Shown here: one piece after another, positions 35,880 through 45,700 of the stretch
How positions within the stretch are numbered: the stretch's first letter is position 1
Layout: each line of letters begins with the position of its first letter
Origin: Mycolicibacterium aichiense
GTDB taxonomy: Bacteria; Actinomycetota; Actinomycetes; Mycobacteriales; Mycobacteriaceae
Direction of reading: 5' to 3'
Assembly: GCF_010726245.1 (NCBI RefSeq)
Contig: NZ_AP022561.1
Location: 2,294,001 to 2,358,000, forward strand
DNA: 64,000 nt
Notes under the pieces: model-generated
Told to the model about the DNA's origin: nothing
The model's database searches: none
What the model saw: the letters and a program-made list of their open reading frames with translations, nothing else
Program-made: the position numbers and the translations under genes

Positions 35880-37220
35880 ATGGCCGGTGTGGACTCCACG
35901 CTGGCGTACATCGATCAAGGATCCTTCCTCGGGTTGCGGGCGCTCGGTCGCGGACCGCTGGCCCAGTACGCCTGGATCTATGAGCACCCGGTCGACTTCG
36001 ACGGGCTGCGTCGCTTCCACCACAACCTCGGCCGCGGCCTGTTGGGGCGGCGGATCGAACGCTCGCCGCTGCCGTTCGGCCGCGACCACTGGGTGGCGTG
36101 GACCGGCCCGGCTGACATCGACGTCGCGGCGGTCGCCCGCCCCCGCGCCGAGGCGCTGGACTGGCTCGACGAGCAGATTCGCGTCCCGATCGATCCCGAA
36201 GGCGGCCCGTCGTGGCGGCTGGCCGTCCAGCCCTTCACCGAGGGCGGGGCGGTCATCACGCTGATCGCCTCGCATTCGATCTGCGACGGGCTGGCGATCA
36301 CCCTGGCCATCAAGCAGGCCGCCAGTGGGGAGACCTGGGACCTCGGCTATCCGAAACCCCACTCCCGTACCCGCGGGCAGGCCCTGCGCGAAGACGCCGC
36401 GGGCCTGGTGCGTGCGGTGCCCGACTTCGCCAAGGCGATCGGTGCCGCGGTGAAACTGGCCCGCAACAACCGCAATGAACTGAGCTCGTCGGCCGGACGC
36501 TCAGCGCCGGCGCCGGCCAAGATCGACGAAAGCCGACTTGTCACCGTCCCTGCGCTGGTCGCCTACATCGACGAGGCTCACTGGCAACAGCGCATGGAAA
36601 GCCTTGGTGGAACAAGCAATTCGTTGTTCGCCGGAATCGCGGCCAAGCTGGGCCAGGAGCAGGGCCGGGTCGACGACACCGGTCGGGTCCGGCTGCAGTT
36701 TCCGGTCAGCGAACGCACCGAGGGTGACACGCGGGCCAACGCGCTGACCGGGATGACGGTGAGCATCGATCCTGCCAACGTCACGCAGACGCTGCGAGAT
36801 GTGCGTGCCGAACTGAAGAAGAACCTGGCCGCGCTGTCGGAGAGCCGCTTCGAGTTGCTAGGTCCGGTGGCACTGGCGCCGCTGATCCCGCCCGGGCTGG
36901 CCCGTCGGCTGGAGGGGATGGCGCTCGGGGCTGGCGCGCCGATCGGCTGCTCAAACCTCGGCAAGCTGGACCCGGCGGTGAACCGGCCAGACGGCACCGA
37001 CGCCGACCACATCGTCGTGCGTCAGCTGGAGTCGCGGATCACCGCGGACATTCTCGACCGGCTCGGCGGCACCCTGTTCCTGGCGTCGGGTCAGGTCAAC
37101 GGCGAGGTTTCGCTCTCGGTCTCGGCGTGGCGCCCCGGCGGCCCGAACAGCAAAGACCTGCTGAAGACCTCGGTGGCCACGGTCCTCGGAGAATTCGGGC
37201 TCGACGCCACGATCGAGTAA
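35880..37220 (+). CDS. condensation-superfamily acyltransferase (wax ester/PapA-like)
   Basis: A 446-residue protein of the CoA-dependent acyltransferase superfamily. The motif ASHSICDG (HxxxDG) keeps the catalytic histidine; the first His of the classic HHxxxDG is Ser here. A second-half segment GAPIGCSNLGKLDPAVN corresponds to the DFGWG-like region, not obviously conserved. It may transfer acyl chains to an alcohol, as in wax ester or PapA enzymes. The start is unsure: ATG 35880 is used; a GTG at 35859 overlaps the previous stop, suggesting coupling. Confidence 0.75.
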   Translation: MAGVDSTLAYIDQGSFLGLRALGRGPLAQYAWIYEHPVDFDGLRRFHHNLGRGLLGRRIERSPLPFGRDHWVAWTGPADIDVAAVARPRAEALDWLDEQIRVPIDPEGGPSWRLAVQPFTEGGAVITLIASHSICDGLAITLAIKQAASGETWDLGYPKPHSRTRGQALREDAAGLVRAVPDFAKAIGAAVKLARNNRNELSSSAGRSAPAPAKIDESRLVTVPALVAYIDEAHWQQRMESLGGTSNSLFAGIAAKLGQEQGRVDDTGRVRLQFPVSERTEGDTRANALTGMTVSIDPANVTQTLRDVRAELKKNLAALSESRFELLGPVALAPLIPPGLARRLEGMALGAGAPIGCSNLGKLDPAVNRPDGTDADHIVVRQLESRITADILDRLGGTLFLASGQVNGEVSLSVSAWRPGGPNSKDLLKTSVATVLGEFGLDATIE

Positions 37221-37230
37221 CCGGATCGTG

Positions 37231-37242
37231 TGACACCTGTCA
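37231..37242. repeat. short inverted repeat TGACA-CC-TGTCA upstream of mmpS
   Basis: TGACACCTGTCA has five-base arms around CC, ten bases after the acyltransferase stop and about 135 bases before mmpS. It might be an operator or a terminator element; there is no T-tract. Confidence 0.35.
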
Positions 37243-37295
37243 GAAAGTCTGGCGGCCCATGAGGCTGATCACACGGGTTATGCTGACGAGATCCG

Positions 37296-37321
37296 TTAGT
37301 CCTACTATGTAGCGGTGCTAA
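37296..37321. promoter_or_regulatory. nested inverted repeat in the mmpS promoter region
   Basis: TTAG...CTAA arms (37296-37299 and 37318-37321) enclose CTAC-TAT-GTAG (37302-37312). The core contains -10-like sequences (TACTAT) and lies about 55-80 bases upstream of the mmpS start, so it is plausibly a promoter and operator. No nearby regulator gene is assigned. Confidence 0.4.
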
Positions 37322-37376
37322 ATGGGGCCGCAGTGATTCGACAGGCCGATCCGCGAGGCCAGAAGGGGGTCCGGTC

Positions 37377-37922
37377 GTGACGCTGGAAAGCCAGACCTAC
37401 GCCGCCTCGGGCGCGCCGTCAGACGAAGCCCCGGCCGGCCCGGAGCAGCCGCAGGCTCAACCCGCAGGTCATCGCTCCAAGCGCCGCGGACCGCTGCAGC
37501 TCCTGCGCAAGATATGGCTGCCGATCGTCATCCTCCTGGTGATCGCCGTCGCCGCCTTCGGTGTTTTCCGCCTGCACGGCGTGTTCGGCAAGACCGAGAC
37601 GACCAGGCCCGGTAGCGGCTTGGCCAACGACACCAAGCCGTTCAACCCGAAGACCGTGGTCTACGAGATCTACGGCCCGCCGGGAGCCGTTGCGACCATC
37701 AACTACCTCGACCTCGACGCCCAGCCGCAGATCGTGCGCGACGTCACGCTCCCGTGGTCGCTGACCCTGACGACCACCGCGCCGGCAGCCTCGGCCAACA
37801 TCGTCGCCCAGGGCGACAGTGACACCATCGGTTGCCGGATCACCGTCAATGGCGAGCTCAAGGACGAGAAAACCAACACCGGGGTGAACGCGCAGACCTT
37901 CTGCCTGGTCAAGTCCGCATGA
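37377..37922 (+). CDS. MmpS family transport accessory protein
   Basis: A 181-residue protein: cytoplasmic Pro/Gln-rich N terminus, basic HRSKRRG, one membrane helix (about 47-68, [19 protein letters not shown]), then an extracellular beta-sandwich domain ([20 protein letters not shown] to [15 protein letters not shown]) with two cysteines (IGCRITVNG and FCLV). MmpS proteins assist the partner MmpL. GTG start, AGAAGGGGG upstream. Its TGA overlaps the mmpL ATG, the normal arrangement of the mmpS-mmpL pair. Confidence 0.93.
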   Translation: MTLESQTYAASGAPSDEAPAGPEQPQAQPAGHRSKRRGPLQLLRKIWLPIVILLVIAVAAFGVFRLHGVFGKTETTRPGSGLANDTKPFNPKTVVYEIYGPPGAVATINYLDLDAQPQIVRDVTLPWSLTLTTTAPAASANIVAQGDSDTIGCRITVNGELKDEKTNTGVNAQTFCLVKSA

Positions 37923-40819
37923 TCCTGCTCAACAAGGACGAAAAGCCCGAGGCGGCGCCCGGTAAGCGGCCGCACATCGCACAGTGGGTCCGCTGGTTGT
38001 CGGTTCCGATCATTCTGGGCTGGCTGGCGCTGACTGTCATCACCAACATCGTGGTGCCGCAGATCGAGGTCGTCGGTCAGATGCAGTCGGTGCCGATGAC
38101 CGCGATGGATGCGCCGTCGTCGGTCGCGATGAGCACGATCGGCACGACGTTCCAGGAGTTCAAGTCGAACACCTCGGTGATGATCGTGCTGGAAGGCGAT
38201 CAGCCGCTCGGCGACTCCGCACACCAGTACTACAACGAGATCGTCAAGAAACTCGAAGCCGACAAGGCGCACGTCGAGCACATCCAGGACTTCTGGAGTG
38301 ACCCGCTGACCGCTGCCGGCTCGCAGAGCGCCGACGGAAAATCCGCCTACGTGCAGGCCTACCTGGTCGGCAACATGGGTGAGGGTATCGCCAACGAGTC
38401 GGTTGAGGCCGTCAAGAAGATCGTCGAGAGCGTGCCCGCGCCGGCGGGGATCAAGGCCTATGTGGCCGGGTCGTCGGCGCTGATCAACGACACCCACATC
38501 GCCGGTGACCGCAGCCTCAAGATCATCACCGGCCTGACGTTCGGCGTGATCACCGTGATGCTGCTGGTGGTCTACCGCTCGATCGTCACGGTCCTGATCG
38601 CGCTGGTGATGGTGTTCCTCGAACTGGGGGCGGCCCGAGGCGTCGTGGCGTTCCTGGGGTATCACCACTTGATCGGGCTGTCGACGTTCGCGGTGAACCT
38701 GCTGGTGATGGTCGCGATCGCGGCAGGCACCGACTACGTGATCTTCCTGTTCGGCCGCTATCAGGAGGCCCGGAGCAAGGGCGCCGACAAGGAATCGGCC
38801 TATTACGAGATGTATCACGGCACCGGGCACGTGATCGTCGGGTCCGGGATGACAATTGCCGGCGCGCTGTTTTGTCTGCATTTCACCCGAAGCCCGATGT
38901 TCCAGTCGATGGGTGTTCCGCTCTTCGTCGGCATGGTGGTGGTCGTTTCCGCCGCGATGACACTCGGTCCCGCCGTCGTCACCGCGGCCAGCCGCTTCGG
39001 CCTGCTGGAGCCCAAAGCTGCGTCCCGGGAACGCTTCTGGCGACGCATCGGTACGGCCGTGGTCCGCTGGCCGGGTCCCATCCTGGTGGCGACGACCTTC
39101 GTCTGCCTGATCGGGCTGCTTGCGCTGCCCGGCTACCGAACCGACTACAACGACCGGCACTACCTGCCTGCCGACATCCCGGCCAGCGAGGGGTTCGCGG
39201 CCGCCGAGCGACACTTCCCGGAGTCTCGTCTGAGCCCCGAGTTGTTGATGCTGCAGAGCGATCACGACCTGCGCAATTCCGCCGACTTCCTGGTGATCGA
39301 CCGGGTTGCCAAGGCCATCTTCCACACCCCGGGCATCGGGCGGGTGCAGACCATCACCCGGCCGCTTGGCACCCCGATCGAGCACAGCTCCATCCCGTTC
39401 CTGCTCGGTATGCAGGGCACCACGCAGACGCTGAATCAGTCCTACATGCAGGACCGGATGAAGGACATGCTGAAGATGGGCGACGACATGAACGTCTCCA
39501 TCGCCACGATGACGCAGATGTACGACCTGCTCGGACAGCTCAACGCGGTCACCCACAGCATGGTCGGCAAGATGGACCTGACGCTTGCCGACATCCAGAC
39601 GCTGCGCAACCACATCGCCGACTTCGACGACTTCTTCCGGCCGATCCGCAACTACTTCTACTGGGAACCGCACTGTTTCGACATCCCGGTGTGCTGGTCG
39701 ATCCGGTCGGTGTTCGACACCCTCGACGGCATCGACACGATGACCGACGACTTCCAGGTCCTGGTACCTGACCTGCACAAGCTCGACCTGTTGACGGCCC
39801 AGATGCGCACGCTGATGCCGCCGATGATCGACACGATGCGCTCGATGCGGACCATGCAGCTGACCCTGCAGAGCACCCAGTCCGGTCAGCAGGACCAGAT
39901 CGCGGCCATGCAGGAGAACCAGAGCGCGATGGGCAAGGCCTTCGACGAGGCCAAGAACGACGACTCGTTCTACCTCCCGCCGGAGGCGTTCGACAATCCG
40001 GACTTCAAGCGCGGCATGAAGATGTTCTTGTCGCCGGACGGAAAAGCGGTGCGGTTCATCATCTCCCACGAGGGAGATCCGATGTCGCCGGAGGGTCTCA
40101 GCCATATCGACCCGATCAAGAATGCGGCGTTCGAGGCGATCAAGGGCACCCCGCTGGAGGGATCGAAGATCTATCTCGCCGGCACCGCGGCCAGCTTCAA
40201 GGACATGCAGGACAGCGCCGACTACGACTTGATGATCGCCGGGTTGGCAGCCCTGTGTCTGATCTTCATCATCATGCTGATCATCACCCGGGCCGTGGTG
40301 GCCTCCGCGGTGATCGTGGGCACGGTCGCGTTGTCGCTCGGCACCTCATTCGGCTTGTCGGTGCTGATCTGGCAGGACCTGATCGGTCGTCCGTTGCACT
40401 GGATGGTGATGGTGATGGCGATCGTCATCCTGCTGGCGGTCGGTTCCGACTACAACCTGCTGCTGGTGGCGCGCCTCAAGGAGGAGATCCCGGCCGGGCT
40501 GAAGACCGGCATCATCCGCGCGATGGGCGGCAGCGGTTCGGTGGTCACCTCCGCCGGCCTGGTGTTCGCGGTGACGATGGCGGCCATGGCCTTCAGCGAA
40601 CTGACGGTCATCGCACAGGTCGGCACCACCATCGGCATGGGCCTGTTGGTCGACACGCTGGTGATCCGGTCGTTCATGACGCCGTCGATCGCCGCCCTGT
40701 TGGGCAGATGGTTCTGGTGGCCGCAGCGGGTGCGTCCGCGTCCGGTGCCTAGCCCGTGGCCGACCCCGGCTGCCAGGGCGGCGAACACCGAGCCGATCCC
40801 GGCCCAATCCCAGCAGTAG
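37919..40819 (+). CDS. MmpL family RND transporter
   Basis: A 966-residue RND-superfamily membrane protein with about 12 helices arranged as two repeats, with large extracytoplasmic porter domains after helix 1 and helix 7. Family landmarks are [25 protein letters not shown] in the first half (GTDY) and [16 protein letters not shown] in the second, which carry the proton-relay Asp-Tyr pairs. A long periplasmic region with Met-rich coiled-coil character ([20 protein letters not shown]) is typical. MmpL proteins export mycobacterial lipids or siderophores using the proton motive force; the cargo here cannot be inferred from the neighbours. Coupled to mmpS by an ATGA overlap. Confidence 0.93.
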   Translation: MILLNKDEKPEAAPGKRPHIAQWVRWLSVPIILGWLALTVITNIVVPQIEVVGQMQSVPMTAMDAPSSVAMSTIGTTFQEFKSNTSVMIVLEGDQPLGDSAHQYYNEIVKKLEADKAHVEHIQDFWSDPLTAAGSQSADGKSAYVQAYLVGNMGEGIANESVEAVKKIVESVPAPAGIKAYVAGSSALINDTHIAGDRSLKIITGLTFGVITVMLLVVYRSIVTVLIALVMVFLELGAARGVVAFLGYHHLIGLSTFAVNLLVMVAIAAGTDYVIFLFGRYQEARSKGADKESAYYEMYHGTGHVIVGSGMTIAGALFCLHFTRSPMFQSMGVPLFVGMVVVVSAAMTLGPAVVTAASRFGLLEPKAASRERFWRRIGTAVVRWPGPILVATTFVCLIGLLALPGYRTDYNDRHYLPADIPASEGFAAAERHFPESRLSPELLMLQSDHDLRNSADFLVIDRVAKAIFHTPGIGRVQTITRPLGTPIEHSSIPFLLGMQGTTQTLNQSYMQDRMKDMLKMGDDMNVSIATMTQMYDLLGQLNAVTHSMVGKMDLTLADIQTLRNHIADFDDFFRPIRNYFYWEPHCFDIPVCWSIRSVFDTLDGIDTMTDDFQVLVPDLHKLDLLTAQMRTLMPPMIDTMRSMRTMQLTLQSTQSGQQDQIAAMQENQSAMGKAFDEAKNDDSFYLPPEAFDNPDFKRGMKMFLSPDGKAVRFIISHEGDPMSPEGLSHIDPIKNAAFEAIKGTPLEGSKIYLAGTAASFKDMQDSADYDLMIAGLAALCLIFIIMLIITRAVVASAVIVGTVALSLGTSFGLSVLIWQDLIGRPLHWMVMVMAIVILLAVGSDYNLLLVARLKEEIPAGLKTGIIRAMGGSGSVVTSAGLVFAVTMAAMAFSELTVIAQVGTTIGMGLLVDTLVIRSFMTPSIAALLGRWFWWPQRVRPRPVPSPWPTPAARAANTEPIPAQSQQ

Positions 40820-40822
40820 CCA

Positions 40823-40839
40823 ACCGCTTTCGGCGCGGT
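40823..40839. terminator. short hairpin after mmpL
   Basis: ACCGC (40823-40827) pairs with GCGGT (40835-40839) around TTTCGGC, located three bases after the mmpL stop and five before the end of the convergent small gene. Only a five-base stem without a T-tract, so the call is weak. Confidence 0.35.
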
Positions 40840-40844
40840 CGGGG

Positions 40845-41147
40845 TCAGTGCATGGCGTTGTGGGCGCCGTCCACGCAGCCGCGCTGGTAGCTTGCGGCGT
40901 GCTGGGCGGCCTGGCCCGCGCAGTACGCCGCGATCGACTCCTCATGGGCCTGGTAGCCGCCGGCGTCGACCCACCGCTGCCCGTCGGCGTAGCCGGCCCA
41001 GTAGTCGCTGTCCTTGCGGTCCGAGGTCACCATGAAGACCACGCCCAGGATGGCGAACAGCGCGATCACGAGCACGGCCTGAACCCAGCGGTTGCTGAGC
41101 CAGGGCCACAGACGGGCGGGTATCCACTGCGGCTTGGGCCGATCCAC
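40845..41147 (-). CDS. small single-pass membrane protein, unknown function
   Basis: A 100-residue protein starting VDRPKPQWIPARLWPWLSNR, with one membrane helix (about residues 23-44, QAVLVIALFAILGVVFMVTS) and an extracytoplasmic tail of about 55 residues containing two cysteines (AAYCAGQ and YQRGCVDG) and several Tyr/His residues. No family recognised. Start GTG 41147 is chosen because the conserved-looking PKPQWIP follows directly; the frame is open to 41336, but the upstream translation is Arg/Pro-rich and looks like shadow. Divergent from the DUF389 gene, with 41 bases between the chosen starts. Confidence 0.65.
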   Translation of the reverse strand: MDRPKPQWIPARLWPWLSNRWVQAVLVIALFAILGVVFMVTSDRKDSDYWAGYADGQRWVDAGGYQAHEESIAAYCAGQAAQHAASYQRGCVDGAHNAMH

Positions 41148-41188
41148 AACGAAGATTCTTGCACCACTGGGGAAGTAGTCTCGCGGTT

Positions 41189-42115
41189 GTGCTGCATCTG
41201 CGGGTGATCGCGCCGGTCGACCTTCGTGACGACGTGTTGGCTGTCCTGCAGCGGCAGGTCGGGGTGACGCACCTGGTGGTCCATCAGGGGGCTGCGCTGG
41301 ACCCGCCCGGTGACGAGATCTCCGCCGACATCGCACGGGAATGCGCCAACGACGTCATCGACGACCTGAAGGCACTGGATCTTCACCACAACGGCGCCAT
41401 CACCCTCGATCTGGTGGACACCGTGGTGTCCACTGCGGCCTACCGCGCCGAGAAGCAGGCCGACGGCGACCCGGGCGACGCGATCGTCTGGGAGGAGCTC
41501 TCGGCCCGGACCCGCGAGGAGTCCACGCTCAACATCACCTTCCTGTTGTTTCTGTGCCTGGCGTGCATGATCGCCGCGGTGGGCGTGGTGACCGACTCTC
41601 CGGTCACGGTGGTCGGCGCCATGGTCGTCGGCCCGGAGTTCGGCCCGCTGGCCGCCCTGGCGGTGGCGTTGGTGCGCCGCAGGCTGGACCTGGCCCGCCG
41701 GGCGTCACTGGCGCTGCTGGTCGGGTTCCCGGTTGCCATGGCCGCCACCGCCGCGTTCGTGCTCGGCGGCGAGGCGCTGGGCTGGATCAAGCTGGGCAGC
41801 ACCCGCCAGCTCACCGACGTCGACTTCATCTTTCAGGTCGGCCCGCTGTCGTTCGTCGTCGCGCTGCTGGCCGGTGCGGCAGGCATGCTGTCGTTGGTGT
41901 CGGCGAAATCCGCCGCCCTGGTCGGGGTGTTCATCTCGGTGACCACCGTGCCGGCCGCGGGTTTCGCGGTCGTCGCCGCGTCGGTCGGGGAGTGGGACGT
42001 GGCGGTCGAATCCGCGGCGCAACTGGCGATCAACCTGGTGGGCATCACCCTGGCCGGGGTGTTGGTGCTGGCGACGCGCCGCCGTCACGAGACGCGCCGC
42101 CACGGTATGGGCTGA
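41189..42115 (+). CDS. DUF389 membrane protein
   Basis: A 308-residue protein with a soluble N-terminal domain of about 110 residues (LHLRVIAPVDLRDDVLAVLQ) and then about six membrane helices. It shows the DUF389 features TLNITFLLFLCLACMIAAVG and VVGAMVVGPEFGPLAALAVA, a Gly/Pro-containing re-entrant-like segment, and LVGVFISVTTVPAAGFAVVA. The family (TIGR00341) is of unknown function and is widespread in bacteria. The start is GTG 41189, uncertain by a few codons. Confidence 0.85.
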   Translation: MLHLRVIAPVDLRDDVLAVLQRQVGVTHLVVHQGAALDPPGDEISADIARECANDVIDDLKALDLHHNGAITLDLVDTVVSTAAYRAEKQADGDPGDAIVWEELSARTREESTLNITFLLFLCLACMIAAVGVVTDSPVTVVGAMVVGPEFGPLAALAVALVRRRLDLARRASLALLVGFPVAMAATAAFVLGGEALGWIKLGSTRQLTDVDFIFQVGPLSFVVALLAGAAGMLSLVSAKSAALVGVFISVTTVPAAGFAVVAASVGEWDVAVESAAQLAINLVGITLAGVLVLATRRRHETRRHGMG

Positions 42116-42153
42116 CCGCGGCGGGACAGTTGACCGACTAGTGTCTAGCGCCT

Positions 42154-42651
42154 GTGGGGTGGATGATCAACATCGCAAGTCTCAAGGACCATGTATCGCG
42201 TCGCGGAATCGCGATGACTGTGTTTGCCGCCGTGGTCGCAGGTCTCGCAGTCGCAACGCTGCTCCACGTCCCGACCCCTCCCGATGTCGGCCCCGGCACA
42301 CCCGAGCCGAGTCGTACCAACGCCCCCTGGATCGAGCCTGCGAGGGCTCCCGGACCGGCCGTCGAGACCCCGAGTTCTGCTGCGGCCGCGCCGGCGCCGC
42401 CACCGGCTCCGCCGCCGGTGCCGGAACCCGTTCCGGCGATCACACCGACGCCTGTTCCGAGCCCCACGTACACACCGACTCCGACCTACACGCCGACCCC
42501 GACTCAGACAGCGGCTCCGGCGCAGACGGCGACCGAGGCGACGACCAGCCCGACGGAGACATCCACCACTCCCAGCGAGCAGCCCGCGTTCCCCATCCGG
42601 CCCAGCCGGGCGCCGTCAACCGTGCTTCCCAACGGCGGACGGCGTAGCTGA
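42154..42651 (+). CDS. membrane-anchored Pro/Thr-rich protein
   Basis: A 165-residue protein with one membrane helix (about residues 18-38, RRGIAMTVFAAVVAGLAVAT) followed by a low-complexity extracytoplasmic tail rich in Pro, Thr, Ala and Ser. It contains short tandem units (YTPTPT twice, then QT) and runs such as APAPPPAPPPVPEPVPA. Such tails can span or attach to the cell wall and are often O-mannosylated in mycobacteria. GTG 42154 or ATG 42163 may be the start. It is 63 bases upstream of the transglutaminase-DUF2126 gene and may be part of the same transcript. No catalytic motif; possibly a wall-associated partner or substrate, which is speculative. Confidence 0.65.
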   Translation: MGWMINIASLKDHVSRRGIAMTVFAAVVAGLAVATLLHVPTPPDVGPGTPEPSRTNAPWIEPARAPGPAVETPSSAAAAPAPPPAPPPVPEPVPAITPTPVPSPTYTPTPTYTPTPTQTAAPAQTATEATTSPTETSTTPSEQPAFPIRPSRAPSTVLPNGGRRS

Positions 42652-42714
42652 GAAGCGCGGGCCGCCGCACCGCGCCATGCGTTTTCGAGGGTCTTGTGAT
42701 GGGATTAGCGGCCT

Positions 42715-45700
42715 ATGGGCATCAAAGTGGCGCTCGAGCACCGCACCACCTACACCTTCGACCGATTGGTGGAGGTGCACCCGCATGTCGTCCGGCTGCG
42801 TCCCGCGCCGCACTCGCGCACGCCCATTGAGGCCTATTCGCTGGAAGTCGAGCCCGCCGACCACTTCATCAACTGGCAGCAGGACGCCTTCGGGAACTTC
42901 TTGGCCCGGCTCGTGTTTCCCACCCGGACACGGGAACTCACCATCAAGGTCGGGCTGATCGCCGACCTCAAGGTCATCAACCCGTTCGACTTCTTCATCG
43001 AGGACTACGCGGAGACCTTCCCGTTCGTCTACCCCAAGGCGCTCAAGGACGACCTGGAGCCCTACCTGCGGCCGGTCGACGAAGGCGACGAGGGATCGGG
43101 GCCGGGGGACCTGGTGGGGTCGTGGGTGCGGGACTTCGTCGTCGCACCCGGGACCCGGACCATCGACTTCCTCGTGGCGCTGAACCGCGCGGTCAACGGC
43201 GACGTCGGCTACAGCGTCCGGATGGAGGCCGGGGTGCAGACCCCGGATCACACCCTGCGCACCGGGATCGGGTCCTGCCGCGACTCCGCGTGGCTGCTGG
43301 TGTCGATCCTTCGGGGACTGGGGTTGGCGGCCCGGTTCGTATCGGGCTATCTGGTGCAGCTGACCTCCGATGTCGAGGCGCTCGACGGTCCGTCCGGGCC
43401 GGCGGCCGATTTCACCGACCTGCACGCCTGGACCGAGGTCTACGTTCCGGGCGCCGGCTGGATCGGGCTGGACCCCACCTCCGGTCTGTTCGCCGGAGAG
43501 GGGCACATCCCGCTGGCCGCCACGCCGCACCCGTCGTCGGCAGCCCCGATCACCGGTACCACCGGGATCGCCGAGGCGACCCTCGATTTCGCGAACATCG
43601 TGACCCGCGTGCACGAGGATCCGCGTGTCACGCTGCCCTACACCGACACCGCCTGGGCCGCCATCAACCAACTAGGCGCCCGCATCGACGAGCGACTGGC
43701 CGATGCCGATGTACGGCTGACCGTGGGCGGCGAGCCCACCTTCGTCTCGGTGGACAACCAGCTCGACGAGGAGTGGATCACCGCCGCCGACGGCCCGCAC
43801 AAGCGGGAGCGAGCCTCGGTGCTGGCCGCGCGGCTCAAGGCGGTATGGGCGCCCGGTGGTCTGGTGCAGCGCAGCCAGGGCAAGTGGTATCCGGGAGAAC
43901 CGTTGCCGCGCTGGCAGATCGGCATCCACTGGCGCCGCGACGGGGCGCCGCTGTGGGCCGACGGCGCGCTGCTGGCCGACCCGTGGGGCCCCCACGACCA
44001 CGTCAACGTGCAAGCGGCGCAACAGATCCTGTCGGCGATCGCCGACGGCCTCGGCCTGCCTGCCACCCAGGTGCGGGCGGCCTTCGAGGACCCGCTGAGC
44101 CGGTTGGCCCAGGCCGCGCGCCTGCCCGCCGGCGACCCCGTCGGCCCTGGCGACGACCTGGAGACCGACACCGCGGCCGCGCGGGCGGCGCTGCTGGCCC
44201 GCCTGGAAGAGCCGGTCACCGAGCCGGCCGCCTACGTGCTGCCGCTGCACCGGCGCGAGGACGACGCGGGCTGGGCCAGTGCGGACTGGCGGCTGCGGCG
44301 CGGCCGGGTGGTGTTGCTCGAGGGCGACTCGCCGGCCGGGCTTCGCCTCCCGCTGGACTCGATCAGCTGGCAGCCGCCGCGCCCATCGGCGCCCGCCGAC
44401 CCGATTGCCAGCGGCGTGCGCGCGCTTCCGGGCGCTCCCGGAACCGACGACGCCGCCGTGGAGGATTCGGCCACTGCGCCCACCACCGCGATGGTCGCCG
44501 AGGTTCGCGACGGTCTGCTCTACATCTTCATCCCACCCACCGAGGAGCTGGAACACTTCGTCGACCTGATCGCCCGGGTGGAGGCGGCCGCCGCCAAGGT
44601 CGCCTGCGCAGTGGTCGTCGAGGGTTACGGGCCACCGCCGGACGCGCGCCTGCAATCCATGTCCATCACGCCGGATCCCGGTGTCATCGAGGTCAACGTC
44701 ACGCCCGCCGCCAGCTTCGCCGAGCAGCGTGAGCAGCTGCGCACCCTGTACGAGGAGGCCCGCCTGGCCCGGCTGTCGACCGAGTCGTTCGACGTCGACG
44801 GGACGCACGGCGGAACCGGCGGCGGTAACCACATCACGCTGGGCGGCATCACCCCGGCCGACTCGCCGTTGCTGCGCCGACCCGATCTGCTGGTGTCGCT
44901 GTTGACCTACTGGCAGCGCCACCCGGCGCTGTCGTACTTGTTCGCCGGCCGGTTCATCGGCACCACGTCGCAGGCGCCCCGGGTCGACGAGGGCCGCTCC
45001 GAAGCGCTCTACGAACTCGAGATCGCCTTCGCCGAGATCGCCCGGCTGACCGCGGAGGACGCCTCCCGACCCGAGGACGGTGGCTCGGCAAGCGCCGCTC
45101 CCGATCATGGTCGCTCCGCAAGCGCCGCTCCGTGGATCGCCGACCGGGCGTTGCGCCACCTGCTCACCGACATCACCGGCAACACCCACCGCGCAGAGTT
45201 CTGCATCGACAAGCTCTACAGCCCGGACAGTCCCCGCGGCCGGCTGGGCCTGCTGGAGCTGCGCGGGTTCGAGATGCCCCCGCACTTCCAGATGGCGATG
45301 GTGCAGTCGCTGCTGGTGCGCGCGCTGGTCGCCCGGTTCTGGGACCAGCCGCTGCGGGCACCGCTGATCCGGCATGGCCTCAACCTGCATGGACGATACC
45401 TGTTGCCGCACTTCATCATTCACGACATCGCCGATGTCTGCGCCGACCTGCGCGCACACGACGTCAACTTCGACACCAGCTGGCTGGACCCGTTCACCGA
45501 GTTCCGCTTCCCGCGGGTGGGCACCGCGGTGTTCGACCACGTCGAGATCGAGCTGCGCGGCGCCATCGAACCGTGGAACACCCTCGGCGAGGAATCCACC
45601 GGTACCGGCACCGCGCGCTACGTCGACTCCTCGGTGGAGCGCATCCAGGTCCGCACCATCGGCGCCGACCGGCAGCGCCACATCCTCACCTGCAACGGTT

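Noticed and set aside
37703..40105. 800-codon minus-strand frame opposite mmpS/mmpL
   Set aside because: Low-complexity His/Arg/Gln-rich translation that mirrors the third-position GC of mmpL; no known domain.
42466..42520. Tandem TACACACCGACTCCGACC-like units as a separate repeat locus
   Set aside because: They simply encode the YTPTPT units of the Pro/Thr-rich protein and are too few to call an array.
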